DNA from: Bacteriovoracaceae bacterium UBA6200
Lineage (GTDB): Bacteria > Bdellovibrionota > Bacteriovoracia > Bacteriovoracales > Bacteriovoracaceae
DNA length: 64,000 nucleotides
Direction: 5' to 3'
Assembly: GCA_002422605.1 (NCBI GenBank)
Contig: DISW01000019.1
Span: 124,001 to 188,000, forward strand
Part shown: one piece after another, positions 43,591 to 53,131 of the stretch
Position numbering within the stretch: position 1 is the stretch's first letter
Layout: every line of letters starts with the position of its first letter
Notes under the pieces: model-generated
What the model saw: the letters and a program-made list of their open reading frames with translations, nothing else
Database searches by the model: none
What the model was told of the DNA's origin: nothing
Program-made: the position numbers and the translations under genes

Positions 43591-45456
43591 ATGCGAATTT
43601 CTTTAAAGTTAGTGGCTTTTCTTTGGTTAGGGTTATTTATAATCATTGGTGGCTTGTTATTTAGTGCTTATTCTCAATTTAAACCAGAAGCCTTTGTGGC
43701 CCTCATTAAAGAGCAGGTAGAAAAAAATTACCCTGGAAGTAAGCTTCAAGTTGGGAATGTCTCCTACGGATTTTCTCTTGATTTCAATCTTAAACTTCAA
43801 AATATTTCCCTCCATCGTTCTGAGAAGCTTATAAGTCAATTAGGAGAGCTTGAGCTGAAAGTTCCATGGTGGCTTCTGTTGACTAACCGCGGGAATGCTC
43901 AAATTAATATTTCGAAGCTTGATATTTACGTTGAACATGATGAATCTGTGCCCGTTGCTAAAGTGGAAAAAACTCCATCAATTACAACGGTCAAAGTTGA
44001 GTTACCTGCCTATCTTGCCGATGCCGGATTTACAGTCAGAGCAAAAGAAGTTTCGATTAAAGATTTAAATAATTCACGTCGATATTTCAATGTTTCCAAA
44101 TTACTCGTTCGTGAGTTTCAGTATGGAAAAAACTCAGCTTTTGAACTTAATATCCCTATTGAAATTACTCATAACGAAACTTCCTATACATCAGATCTTT
44201 GGCTTTTTGGAGATGTTACTCCCGAGCTTCAATCATGGAAGTTAAATTACCGAGGGGAGTTTAGAACTAAAGAGGCATCAGATAAATTTCAAATTGAAGA
44301 TATTGTTATTCATGGCAAATCAGATTTTAATCCAAAAGAATTAACAGTTCTTTCATTAATCGAGCTTTTGATTGATAAACAAAAGATTGGAGAAGGGCAA
44401 GTAACAGCATCTAAAGACGTTCTTAATGTCGATTTAAACTTAATTAAACTTCCACTCAATTATTTTGGTTTTATTTCTGCTGAAATCCAGAACCCATTTC
44501 TTAAAAAACTTCAAGGTGAAGCAGCAGGGACGATAAGTTTCAAAAAAAGCCTTCTTGATGATATGGCCAAGCTATCCGGCAAGCTGGTTTTTGATGGAGA
44601 GCTGCAGTTGTCTGAAGGAAATGTCATACCAGGTAAGTGGCAAATAGGTGTGGAGAATTACCGTTGGGATGTTTCATTTATAAGTCCACAAGGTGAGGCT
44701 AGTTACTTTAGGCGTTCCGTGGTCGATGCAAAAACAAGTAAAGTTGTTCAATACAATGAAGAAGTCGGTTTTTCGGCAATAGATTTTAATCAGGTGATCT
44801 CTTCTATAAAGCCCTTATCCTTTTTCCTGGAGAATTTATCGGGTCCTTATTATGTAACTGCCATTTCTTGTAAAAAGTGTCTTCAGGGAGATAAAACTCT
44901 TGATAGCACTTTAAAGTATGGATTTTCTCCTGATCAGAAATATTATCAAGCTTCTATTTCGGGCAAAGATTTAAATTTTGATTTGAACTTTTCCGAGAAG
45001 CTTGAACAAAAAGCTTTGGACCTTACTTTTGCAAATTTTGAATGGGACGCTTCTTATAACTTTCTCAATCCTTTTTTCGGAGCAATCAAAGCTGAATTAA
45101 CTGGCTCAATTGAAGGACGTTGGAATGAGTCATGGGAAAAAGGCCAGTGGTTAATAAAACTAATGAGCAAAAACATCATGGGAAGTTTCGGTGCCATACC
45201 TGATTTAATTGGCAAAACTTCTGAGATTTTTAACATCAATAGTAAGCAGATTCCTGCCCTTAGTTTAGATCTTGCCGTACAGAATAATACTCTTTCTTTA
45301 AAGTCACTGTTGTTGGAGGGCGGAGAGTCGGCTAAAATTTCGGGAACATTAAGTTCGGAACATAAATCGACGCTTACACTGTCATACCCTAAGAATAAAA
45401 AAATTAAACCAGTTAAAAAAGAAGACGTTACTCATTATTGGGTAATTAAGGAATAA
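43591..45456 (+). CDS. AsmA-like envelope protein, 621 aa
   Basis: One N-terminal membrane helix (residues 7-28) and a long beta-rich periplasmic part. The start 'KPEAFVALIKEQVEKNYPGSKLQVGNVSYGFSLDFNLKLQNISL' pattern, cut here into its pieces, is typical of AsmA/DUF748-type proteins: a helix then 'gnvs' and 'l.lqnisl' strands. Similar segments recur near the end ('LTGSIEGRWNE', 'KISGTLSSEHKSTLTL'). Such proteins form grooves that move phospholipids between membranes. The end is Lys rich. It lies between the helicase and mtnA. Confidence 0.8.
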   Translation: MRISLKLVAFLWLGLFIIIGGLLFSAYSQFKPEAFVALIKEQVEKNYPGSKLQVGNVSYGFSLDFNLKLQNISLHRSEKLISQLGELELKVPWWLLLTNRGNAQINISKLDIYVEHDESVPVAKVEKTPSITTVKVELPAYLADAGFTVRAKEVSIKDLNNSRRYFNVSKLLVREFQYGKNSAFELNIPIEITHNETSYTSDLWLFGDVTPELQSWKLNYRGEFRTKEASDKFQIEDIVIHGKSDFNPKELTVLSLIELLIDKQKIGEGQVTASKDVLNVDLNLIKLPLNYFGFISAEIQNPFLKKLQGEAAGTISFKKSLLDDMAKLSGKLVFDGELQLSEGNVIPGKWQIGVENYRWDVSFISPQGEASYFRRSVVDAKTSKVVQYNEEVGFSAIDFNQVISSIKPLSFFLENLSGPYYVTAISCKKCLQGDKTLDSTLKYGFSPDQKYYQASISGKDLNFDLNFSEKLEQKALDLTFANFEWDASYNFLNPFFGAIKAELTGSIEGRWNESWEKGQWLIKLMSKNIMGSFGAIPDLIGKTSEIFNINSKQIPALSLDLAVQNNTLSLKSLLLEGGESAKISGTLSSEHKSTLTLSYPKNKKIKPVKKEDVTHYWVIKE

Positions 45457-45458
45457 AT

Positions 45459-46514
45459 ATGGAGCAAAGTTACAGACCCATTATTTGGAAAGATGAAACA
45501 CTCTACTTATTAGATCAAAGACAACTTCCTCAAAAAGAAATTTTTGTCGAAGTGTTTGATTTGAAATCCTGCGCGCTTGCTATTACGGACATGGTTGTGA
45601 GAGGCGCTCCTTGTATCGGCTTTACAGCAATATATGGAATGGCCCTTTGGGTAAAAAGCCAGACTCATTTGAATCTTGAAAATTGCCGTAAGGCTTGTGA
45701 TGAAATGATTTCTGCTCGTCCAACTGCTGTCAATCTCGCCTTTGAGGTAAATCGCTGTTTTGAAATGATGAAATCATATGTTTCAGAAGGACGATCAGTT
45801 AAAGAACTTTTCGATCGTTTAGTTGAATTTGGAGATGAGCAAATTCACGAGAGCCATAATAAAAATACCCGTATGGCAGAAATCGGTTTTAATGAACTAA
45901 ATAAAAATCTAGGCGATAAAAAATGGCGCTTGATGACCCATTGTAATACAGGATTCTTGGCCTGTGGAAGCTTGGGTACGGCCCTTGGTGTGATTACATA
46001 TGCTCACTCTAAAGGTAAGGTCGAATATGTCCTGGCCGATGAGACCAGGCCTTACATGCAGGGGACAAGATTAACGGCTTTCGAACTAGCTAAAGAAGGC
46101 ATTCCATATAGCATAGTGGTAGAGGGGGCAGCTTCGTATCTTCTTTCTCATGGGAAAGTGGATGCTATTTTTGTAGGAGCAGACCGTATTGCGGCCAATG
46201 GAGATACCGCGAATAAAGTTGGAACATCGACACTGGCAATTGTTGCCAAAAACTATAATGTTCCTTTCTATGTTGTGGCACCAATAAGTTCTTTTGATAC
46301 GACTATTCCTGATGGGAAACATATTGAAATTGAGATGAGACCCATGACTGAAATTACAGAATTAAAGGGCTTTAAGCTATCTCCGGAAGGGGCCCAATCC
46401 ATTAATCCTAGTTTTGATGTAACTGACCATAAATTCATTACGGGCATTATATGTGAGAAAGGTTATATCAATCCTCAAAATGCTGGGGAACTTTTAAAAG
46501 TGGTGAACTCATGA
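45459..46514 (+). CDS. mtnA: Methylthioribose-1-phosphate isomerase
   Basis: The eIF2B-like fold is clear: 'VVRGAPCIGFTAIYGMA', 'MTHCNTGFLACGSLGTALGV' with the catalytic Cys, 'ADETRPYMQGTRLTA' and 'IFVGADRIAANGDTANKVGTS' with the catalytic Asp, and 'PFYVVAPISSFD'. It isomerises 5-methylthioribose-1-phosphate in the methionine salvage pathway. 351 residues is standard. No other salvage gene is visible here. It starts 2 bases after the AsmA-like gene and overlaps the phosphatase gene by 4. Confidence 0.94.
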   Translation: MEQSYRPIIWKDETLYLLDQRQLPQKEIFVEVFDLKSCALAITDMVVRGAPCIGFTAIYGMALWVKSQTHLNLENCRKACDEMISARPTAVNLAFEVNRCFEMMKSYVSEGRSVKELFDRLVEFGDEQIHESHNKNTRMAEIGFNELNKNLGDKKWRLMTHCNTGFLACGSLGTALGVITYAHSKGKVEYVLADETRPYMQGTRLTAFELAKEGIPYSIVVEGAASYLLSHGKVDAIFVGADRIAANGDTANKVGTSTLAIVAKNYNVPFYVVAPISSFDTTIPDGKHIEIEMRPMTEITELKGFKLSPEGAQSINPSFDVTDHKFITGIICEKGYINPQNAGELLKVVNS

Positions 46515-47440
46515 CACAAGATATTCGAGCTTCAATCGATATAGGTTCTAATAGTGTTCTTCTTTTGATTGGCAATGTGGTCCAAGGAAAATTTGTAGAA
46601 ATTTCTAAACGAAGCGAGATCACTGCTTTAGGAAAAGAGTTAGATAAGAATAAGGCCTTCCGCCCTGATTCAATGGCGGCCACCTTTGAAGCCATAAAGT
46701 CATATGCTGAAGACTGCGATAAACATGGTATTGCTCGTGATAAAATCATTGCAACGGCAACGGAAGCTTCTCGAGTAGCAAAAAATGCTCAAGAATTCTT
46801 TCAAAAGATCAATACCGAGATAGGCATCACAATTTCGGTCATTTCTCCTGAGGCAGAAGCATACTTCTCAACCAAGGGAATTCTTTTTGATACGAATTTT
46901 GAAAGCGAGATTATCACAATAATGGATATCGGTGGAGCCTCCACTGAACTAATCAAAGTTAATACCAAAACTTTCCAGATCATCGAAACAGTCAGTATGC
47001 CTATTGGTGCAGTAAGAAGCACTCAATGGTTAGATGATGATCTTTTTGTACAAAATTTGCAGAAAGTCTTTTTGGATTACCGAACAACTTTGGATAAATT
47101 TCAAACAAAAGAGCTTTTTTGTGTTGCAGGAACCATCACTTCGCTTGGAAATATGCATCTCCAACATAAAGAGTTTCACGAAAACGATGTTCATGGTTTG
47201 ACTTTAAAAATTGAAGATGTTGATAATCTTTTTAAAAAATACTCAAATCAGACTCCTGAATACTATCTGGAACAGTTTCCATTCCTTCAAAAAAGATCCG
47301 AGAGCATTAAGGGCGGGTTACATCTGGTCTATCACCTTGCTCATCGGCTATTAGTAAAATCGCTAACGATTTCAACTTATGGTTTAAGGTATGGAACAAT
47401 TTTAGAAGGTCATATTAAACAGGATTTTCTTCATGGATAA
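46511..47440 (+). CDS. Ppx/GppA-family phosphatase
   Basis: ASKHA-fold motifs: 'ASIDIGSNSVLLLIG' (phosphate 1), 'IATATEASRVAKN', 'VISPEAEAYFSTKGI', 'ITIMDIGGASTELIKV' (phosphate 2), 'SMPIGAVRSTQWL' and 'FCVAGTITSLGNM'. At 309 residues it holds only the catalytic two-domain core, without the C-terminal HD-like domain of long Ppx. It may act on polyphosphate or pppGpp, which makes a link to the RelA-like gene at 9.7 kb conceivable but unproven. Overlaps the cyclic-nucleotide-domain gene by 8 bases. Confidence 0.92.
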   Translation: MTQDIRASIDIGSNSVLLLIGNVVQGKFVEISKRSEITALGKELDKNKAFRPDSMAATFEAIKSYAEDCDKHGIARDKIIATATEASRVAKNAQEFFQKINTEIGITISVISPEAEAYFSTKGILFDTNFESEIITIMDIGGASTELIKVNTKTFQIIETVSMPIGAVRSTQWLDDDLFVQNLQKVFLDYRTTLDKFQTKELFCVAGTITSLGNMHLQHKEFHENDVHGLTLKIEDVDNLFKKYSNQTPEYYLEQFPFLQKRSESIKGGLHLVYHLAHRLLVKSLTISTYGLRYGTILEGHIKQDFLHG

Positions 47441-47864
47441 TTTACACAATTTCGCCTTTCGGGATGTCATATTTAAAGAGGGGACCAAGGCCAATAAACT
47501 TTATCTGGTAAAGACAGGTGAAGTTTTATGTCTGAAAGCTTCCACAGATCGTCTCATTCCTGTTTTTTTGGCCAAAGCCGGAGATATCATTGGTGAAAGC
47601 GCCATGATTGAGAATATGGAATACACTTATTCTGCTATCACTCTGGCCGAAACCCAGCTCGTGGAAGTTCCGGCCATGAGCTTTAAAAATGTTTTTGAAA
47701 GTGCACCAGATTGGTTAGTCGAATTAACTACCACTATGATCACTAGATTTCAGAATACGGCCAATCTCATCGCAGAAAATAGAATGGTTCATTCTTCCAT
47801 TATCTCCGAAGAGATGTTCACACCGAGTTTGGAATTAGAGTTTAAAAGACTTCTAAATCAATAA
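47433..47864 (+). CDS. Stand-alone cyclic-nucleotide-binding domain protein, 143 aa
   Basis: The protein is a single CRP-type jelly roll: 'VIFKEGTKANKLYLVKTGEVLC', 'VFLAKAGDIIGESAMIEN' (the phosphate-binding cassette region), 'TYSAITLAETQLVEVPAMSF', then one helix. The cassette Arg that contacts the nucleotide phosphate is not obvious ('ENMEYTYSA'), so it might bind another ligand or none. There is no HTH, so it is not a transcription factor by itself. It follows the Ppx-like gene in the operon. Confidence 0.82.
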   Translation: MDNLHNFAFRDVIFKEGTKANKLYLVKTGEVLCLKASTDRLIPVFLAKAGDIIGESAMIENMEYTYSAITLAETQLVEVPAMSFKNVFESAPDWLVELTTTMITRFQNTANLIAENRMVHSSIISEEMFTPSLELEFKRLLNQ

Positions 47865-48289
47865 AATTGTATAATTCGATTACGGTGAAGATTTAAAGCT
47901 AGTTCAACAATCTTTTGTTGAGCACGCTGACATTCATGGCGATTGCTCGTCAGGTCTTTTTGCATGATGTCGAATGCTTTTAGGGCCATTTCCCGAGATA
48001 TAAGAGAGAGAGCTCTTCTTTGATTTTTTACATGAACTAAATTTAGTGCAAGCCCAAGAATGGCCGGTTGAACCTGAGAAACAATGGTCTTTAAGGATTC
48101 ATCATTTAAATCCCAGATACTTTCAAAAGAAATACATGACTCTGTCAGCTCTTTGGCGAGAACTGGATTTCTTAGTCTTAGGTTCTTTAAGAGTTTAGTC
48201 TTATCACCCGCATCCATCATTTGAAGCAGTTCTATGACTTGTTTTTTACCATTGATGAAAATTCCATTCTCATTATTCTTCTGACTCAT
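47858..48289 (-). CDS. Stand-alone FliG middle/C-domain-like protein, 143 aa
   Basis: The order of motifs matches the middle and ARM part of flagellar switch protein FliG: 'KKQVIELLQMMDAGDKTKLLKNL', 'NPVLAKELTESCISFESIWDLNDESL' (as in FliG 'mF.Fedi..ld'), 'IVSQVQPAILGLALNLVH' (FliG 'll.ev....l..ALkga'), 'RREM'-like 'ISREMALKAFDIM', and 'ECQRAQQKIVELALNLHRNRII' (FliG 'v..aq..Iv...r.Le..G.I'). FliG has about 335 residues; only about 120 are here, and the torque helix domain is missing. It may bind flagellar motor parts or be a motor-derived adaptor. Convergent overlap with the previous gene. Confidence 0.7.
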   Translation of the reverse strand: MSQKNNENGIFINGKKQVIELLQMMDAGDKTKLLKNLRLRNPVLAKELTESCISFESIWDLNDESLKTIVSQVQPAILGLALNLVHVKNQRRALSLISREMALKAFDIMQKDLTSNRHECQRAQQKIVELALNLHRNRIIQFY

Positions 48290-48333
48290 CGATGCTCCTT
48301 CCTGGATTTTTCAGATGGGGGACTATATGTTTA

Positions 48334-48759
48334 TTAAGCTTCGACCTTGGCCTTTTCGGCTTCGAATTTCTGACGTGCCTTCTCAAGGTATTCACGTTGC
48401 TTAAGTTCTAAATTTGCAATTTGCTGCTCATTACTCATTTGAGTCTCACTTAAGCGATCTGTCTGAGACTGTTTTAAATCTTGAATGAGTTTTTCGAAGC
48501 GCTGAGTTTCTTCTTCAATACGTTTTGCGTATTTGGTGCGTACTTGAGTGAGCTTTACTTCTGCTTCATTCTTCTCTTTATCGAGTTGAAGCTCATAATC
48601 TTTTTTTACTTTTGTAATTTCTTTATCATTTTTCTCTTTTACTGTTTTTAGCTCATTCTCATACTGATCTCCGACTTTTCGAAGTTCGAAAGTTTGGCGT
48701 TTATTCATTGCCTCTTTAGTATTGTTAATTCTGTTTTGAACAGCTGATACGTCAGACAT
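48334..48759 (-). CDS. Coiled-coil protein, 141 aa
   Basis: Almost the whole protein is a charged coiled coil (Lys/Glu/Gln heptads from about residue 15 to the end), for example 'DQYENELKTVKEKNDKEI' and 'RIEEETQRFEKLIQDLK'. No membrane segment. It lies 44 bases upstream of the FliG-like gene on the same strand, so the two may be co-transcribed. FliJ- or FliH-like chaperones are also small coiled coils, but no family motif is seen. Start at ATG 48759, 10 bases after AAAGGA, rather than the ATG three codons earlier. Confidence 0.7.
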   Translation of the reverse strand: MSDVSAVQNRINNTKEAMNKRQTFELRKVGDQYENELKTVKEKNDKEITKVKKDYELQLDKEKNEAEVKLTQVRTKYAKRIEEETQRFEKLIQDLKQSQTDRLSETQMSNEQQIANLELKQREYLEKARQKFEAEKAKVEA

Positions 48760-48852
48760 GGCCAACATTTCCTTTGCTAAAAGCTAATGCCTTTCATGGC
48801 ATTATTAATTATCATACTTAGACATGAGTATCAGACACAAGGCAGGCAAAAA

Positions 48853-50022
48853 ATGATGGGTCCAAACTTACCGAGAGTCTTTATTATTCAAGGCAAACGG
48901 ACTCCCTTTGGAAAATTTGGAGGAGCACTAGGCTCTTTAAAACCAGTTGAACTAGCTGTAATTGCTGCTCAGGCACTACTTAAGGAAACTGGTGTAGACC
49001 CTGAGACTCTTAATCAGGTAATTTTTGCCAATGTCATTCCTTGCACACCTGACACTTTGTATGCCGGACGACATCTGGCCTTAAAGTGCGGTTTAAATGT
49101 CCGAACTCCAGGATTGGTTGTAAATCGCTTATGTGGATCAGGAATAGAAGCCATTATTCAAAGTGCAAGACTCATCAGGAATTATGAAGCCGACGCCTTG
49201 TTAGTGGCAGGTGCCGAGACATTGAGTATGGCCCCGCATTTAACTTACGGTGCAAGGTTTGGAACTAAATATGGACCTCTGAAATCGCAGGACATGTTGC
49301 TCGATACTCTCTATGACCAACACGCTCAGATTGCTATGGGACTAACAGCAGAAAATCTTTCCCAAACTTATAATATAACAAAACAAGACTCTGATCTGTT
49401 TTCTTATGAGTCTCATCGTAAAGCTAATCTGGCCTATGCTGGAAACCTTATTCAGGATGAAATCGTGGCCGTTGATAAATGTTCTAAAGATGAGCATTTA
49501 AGAGGTGATGTCTCATTGGAAGATATGCAAAAGCTTAAACCTACTTTCTTAAAAGAGGGGACGGTCACAGCCGGTTCTGCATCAGGAATTGTTGATGGTG
49601 CCTGCTCCATGATTATTGCTTCTGAAGAATATGTTAGAACCCATAACTTAAAACCATTGGCCGAGATTATTGCTGGAGAGGTTGTAGGAGTAGACCCTAA
49701 TCGTATGGGATTAGGACCAGTACCGGCCATCACTGAATTATTAGCAAAGCAGAAATTAAAAAAACAGGACATCGATTTATTTGAAATCAACGAAGCCTTC
49801 GCTCCTCAAGTCCTCGCCTGTCAGAAAGCTTTGGAAATTGATCCCTCTGAGCTTAATATATGGGGAGGGGCAATCGCTTTAGGTCATCCCTTAGGCGCTA
49901 CCGGATTAAAAATAACTCTGACTTTGGCCCGGCAACTGAAATATTTAAATAAGAAGAAAGGAATCTCTTCTGCGTGTATTGGTGGTGGTCAGGGAATTTC
50001 ATTACTGATCGAGAGTGTATGA
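48853..50022 (+). CDS. Thiolase (acetyl-CoA acetyltransferase family)
   Basis: All thiolase motifs are present: 'RTPFGKFGGALGSLKPVEL', the acylation Cys in 'VVNRLCGSGIEA', 'EINEAFAPQVLA', the His in 'GGAIALGHPLGATG' and the second Cys in 'SSACIGGGQGISLL'. The enzyme condenses or cleaves acyl-CoA in fatty-acid metabolism. I start at ATG 48853 (390 aa), after GGCAGG, since the frame upstream has no family sequence. The stop overlaps the next start (ATGA). Confidence 0.95.
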   Translation: MMGPNLPRVFIIQGKRTPFGKFGGALGSLKPVELAVIAAQALLKETGVDPETLNQVIFANVIPCTPDTLYAGRHLALKCGLNVRTPGLVVNRLCGSGIEAIIQSARLIRNYEADALLVAGAETLSMAPHLTYGARFGTKYGPLKSQDMLLDTLYDQHAQIAMGLTAENLSQTYNITKQDSDLFSYESHRKANLAYAGNLIQDEIVAVDKCSKDEHLRGDVSLEDMQKLKPTFLKEGTVTAGSASGIVDGACSMIIASEEYVRTHNLKPLAEIIAGEVVGVDPNRMGLGPVPAITELLAKQKLKKQDIDLFEINEAFAPQVLACQKALEIDPSELNIWGGAIALGHPLGATGLKITLTLARQLKYLNKKKGISSACIGGGQGISLLIESV

Positions 50023-51320
50023 AACTTAATAAAACTGATTTCGAAGAATTTAAAAAATGGCTGGATCTTGATATCAATTCAATTGGTTGGGAAGGTCGTT
50101 ATGCAGATTCATTCACTGATTTCTGGAGTTCTTTCTTTAAAGAACAAATCGAACACTCCGAGCTAAGTGAACGTTTTGAATATGCAAAGAAAGTTGCTAA
50201 ATCAGGCCCACTCATCTCCTGGTTAAATTGGCTTTTTGAGAAGTATCTTGTTTTTTCTTTTATCAATAAAGGCCATTCCGTCCGGGAAATAGCTTTTTTA
50301 TTCGATCTTCAAGAAAAGAATGTTTCCACAATTTTAAGAGATCATCTCATTAAAGTTTATCCCGTATATGAGGACTACCTAAACGATAACTTTCAGATTA
50401 GTAATGTTAGCTCCAAAAATCTTTTCTTGAAGTTTGAAGACCTTGAAAAAATATTGGGAAGTGATGCCAAAGATAAGGGCACATTTGAAGATGACATCCT
50501 TGCTCACATGGAAGTAACTCTCTATCCTGATTGGGCTAATTTAGTCAAAGAACTCCAGAAAGATATTTTGTCTTTGAAAATAGATTTCGAAAACTTAAAG
50601 AAGAAAGCGGGCTATAAAAAACAGATTCGCTTCTTCCAGGAAGTGATTCTTCTCTTACTCATTTTGAGTGTCGTTGTTTTTGTCTTAAAAAATACAAACA
50701 AGTGGTATGAAAATTATTTGGTTAATAAAATCACCTTATTTGAACCGAATTTTTTCTGGCTTGATAAGACGCTCTCCTACCAAGAACAAGATTTATTGGC
50801 CAAGCAGCAAATCGATCTCTCCAATAAAGAACTTGAGGAATTAGAAAGACTAGAGGCTCAACAAGTTTTTGAAGATGGAAAACTCGAATCACGTTTTGAT
50901 CCTGAGTCAGATGTAGTCGTTCTTGATTCTATTGAGGATGTTCCTAAAAGTTTTGGTGAAGCTGAAACTGAGCAGTCCGCCTATGAAGAGAATAAGAAAG
51001 GCGGTTATCGGGATAGTTCTTATGCCGCCTCTAATAAGAAGGCATACCGGATTTTGATGACATCAGTGGAACCATCAGCAATTAGAAGCGAGATTTTGCC
51101 TTTAATGCAACAATTTGGAATCACTCAAGTTGATAACGTAAAGCCAGGCATGGAAATTCCTGGAGGGCTATACTTCAATTTAAGGGTACCTTCTAAATAC
51201 CTGAAAGATTTTATGACCAAAGTTTCGACTTTAGGAGAGGCAACGATTTTTGAAAGCCGCTCGCAGGGTGGGGATCAACCTGGAAAGAATCGAGTCTTCA
51301 TTTGGATTAAATCTATTTAA
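50019..51320 (+). CDS. Membrane protein with cytoplasmic HTH-like segment and periplasmic domain, 433 aa
   Basis: Residues 1-205 are cytoplasmic; near residue 88 'GHSVREIAFLFDLQEKNVSTIL' looks like a helix-turn-helix (region-4 type). A single membrane helix follows at about 207-226 ('EVILLLLILSVVVFVL'). The rest is periplasmic: an acidic coiled linker and a final alpha/beta domain ('YRILMTSVEPSAIRSEILPLM', 'LYFNLRVPSKYLKDFM', 'KVSTLGEA') similar to DUF4349-like or anti-sigma periplasmic domains. The layout resembles ToxR-type regulators. Start at ATG 50019, coupled to the thiolase stop. Confidence 0.7.
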   Translation: MKLNKTDFEEFKKWLDLDINSIGWEGRYADSFTDFWSSFFKEQIEHSELSERFEYAKKVAKSGPLISWLNWLFEKYLVFSFINKGHSVREIAFLFDLQEKNVSTILRDHLIKVYPVYEDYLNDNFQISNVSSKNLFLKFEDLEKILGSDAKDKGTFEDDILAHMEVTLYPDWANLVKELQKDILSLKIDFENLKKKAGYKKQIRFFQEVILLLLILSVVVFVLKNTNKWYENYLVNKITLFEPNFFWLDKTLSYQEQDLLAKQQIDLSNKELEELERLEAQQVFEDGKLESRFDPESDVVVLDSIEDVPKSFGEAETEQSAYEENKKGGYRDSSYAASNKKAYRILMTSVEPSAIRSEILPLMQQFGITQVDNVKPGMEIPGGLYFNLRVPSKYLKDFMTKVSTLGEATIFESRSQGGDQPGKNRVFIWIKSI

Positions 51321-51327
51321 AGTTTTC

Positions 51328-53055
51328 TTACTGTTCTTTTTTAGCGCCAAGAATGGTGTCAATAACTCCTGCAGCATTATCAAATGTACCAGTTGGAGTA
51401 GATTTTCCATCGGCTTTTATATTATCAAAGAGACTTGGATCAATTTTAGATTTTTCGAGCCCGGCTAATTCTTTTCTAAGTACGTTCACGTTTCGTCCCT
51501 CTTCACTAGAACCTTTTCTTTTTAATTTAAGACTACTTGTAATGATATTGTTAAATAAAACAACCTGGGCCATTCGCACTCGTTCTTCTTTCGATTGTAA
51601 GGCATTTTCTTTAATGTTATTGGACTTAGCTGTAGCGTCCTTGGAGTCATCTTCTGATATTTGGCGAGAACCAATCTTTTCTTTCATTTCATCTAGTGTC
51701 GCCATTCTTTTAGCATCGTAAATGGCAGCAATTTCTTTCTCGATATCAACCTTTTCCTTATTTTCGATCTTCCTCAGAAGATCCAGGTAACCATTTTCCT
51801 GAAGGTAGGTTTTTAGGTCTTCTTCTTTGTCTTTTATTTCTGAAATTCGCTTAAGCTCCACTTCTTTTTTAAAACGCATATCAAGCTCAAGGTTATGTTG
51901 GGCTTTCTCTGCAGTATCTCCTACTCTCATGAACTCTTCACAATTTGAATCATCAGGACTGTTAATACATTTATCCTGAAGCTCAAGCTGTTTTTTATTT
52001 TCAGTTTGACCACCTGTCAGAACGTCGGCCGATGAATAGTTGGTTAGCTCATCAACATTTGGAGTATCGTTTGTTGGATTGTAATTATTGATCGCAATTA
52101 GCATCTTAGTCGAGAAATCTTCTCCCGAGAATTGTTCTTGGATCTGTCCAATTTGAGCAATAGCCTTTCTTGATGCTTGTAACTTGGCTTCAGTTAAGCA
52201 CGCGTTTGCACCTGTTTTATCATCAGTGTCTCCTCCTGATTTTACTTTTTCTCTAAAGAGGTTACAGAGCGGAACGATTTTGGCCCCACAGCTCATGAAG
52301 AAATCTTCCATGGCCTTAATGTTACTTGCCTGGTTTGCTCCCATGCCCTCCAGCATCGTTTTATAAATGGCTTCTTTGTTTCCAGTATCCGAAAAACTTC
52401 CGAAACCTTTCGAGCCAATATCTGTGAGAGGAGGATTGGTAATATCATTAGAGGTATTAAGCTCTTTTAAATCGTTACCCCAATGCTCAATGAAACTGTT
52501 TTGACTTCTCGTACGATCATTTATTCTTAGATTTTCGAAACAAAAGCGAGAAACTTCATAAAGTGAGTTTTTGATGATCTGGGTTTTATAGAGGTCGATG
52601 AAAACTTTCTGATCTACCATTTTCATTTTGCCGAATTTCATTTGCTCGACCATCGCATTGATATCTTTGGTTGCAGGGTCAACACCGGTTAATGACTTGT
52701 ACAGATTGTTACTGAGATATTCAGTTAAGTCTTTTTGGGATTTGGAGCTGACTAAGCCAAATCTTTGAATACCTAATGCATTTGAAAGTTTCTTAAGATC
52801 CTCTGGTTTTCTTCCTTCGATCTTTTTTTTAAAACAATCGATTGCCGCTTGGACCTTACTATTATCTGCGGCCTGTCCGGATGTGAAGGGGTATTTATCC
52901 CGACATTCTTTAAATTCAATGGATGTTTCCAAGGTATCTGAGATTTGAACTTCGTGAATAGAAGAGACAATTTCATTTTTAATTTCGGTGACAGGATTAA
53001 TTTCTCCCGCCAGGAGATTGCCACTAGCAAAAACAAAAAGAATAAGCATTTTCAT
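51328..53055 (-). CDS. Exported helical protein of unknown function, 575 aa
   Basis: Signal peptide of 16 residues ('GNLLA|GE'). The mature protein is mostly helical with nine Cys spread over it (for example 'EFKECRDKYPF', 'AAIDCFKKK', 'FFMSCGAKIVPLCNLF'), suggesting disulfides in the periplasm or outside the cell. The C-terminal third is a long charged helix. No domain recognised; it could be a lineage-specific periplasmic protein. Monocistronic, facing the HTH-type membrane protein gene end to end. Confidence 0.7.
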   Translation of the reverse strand: MKMLILFVFASGNLLAGEINPVTEIKNEIVSSIHEVQISDTLETSIEFKECRDKYPFTSGQAADNSKVQAAIDCFKKKIEGRKPEDLKKLSNALGIQRFGLVSSKSQKDLTEYLSNNLYKSLTGVDPATKDINAMVEQMKFGKMKMVDQKVFIDLYKTQIIKNSLYEVSRFCFENLRINDRTRSQNSFIEHWGNDLKELNTSNDITNPPLTDIGSKGFGSFSDTGNKEAIYKTMLEGMGANQASNIKAMEDFFMSCGAKIVPLCNLFREKVKSGGDTDDKTGANACLTEAKLQASRKAIAQIGQIQEQFSGEDFSTKMLIAINNYNPTNDTPNVDELTNYSSADVLTGGQTENKKQLELQDKCINSPDDSNCEEFMRVGDTAEKAQHNLELDMRFKKEVELKRISEIKDKEEDLKTYLQENGYLDLLRKIENKEKVDIEKEIAAIYDAKRMATLDEMKEKIGSRQISEDDSKDATAKSNNIKENALQSKEERVRMAQVVLFNNIITSSLKLKRKGSSEEGRNVNVLRKELAGLEKSKIDPSLFDNIKADGKSTPTGTFDNAAGVIDTILGAKKEQ

Positions 53056-53131
53056 ATGCTTAGTTTATCGGAAGAACCCGCCGAAACACTTACTTCTACT
53101 CGGAAACGAAAGAATTACTTTGTCTTTTCAG

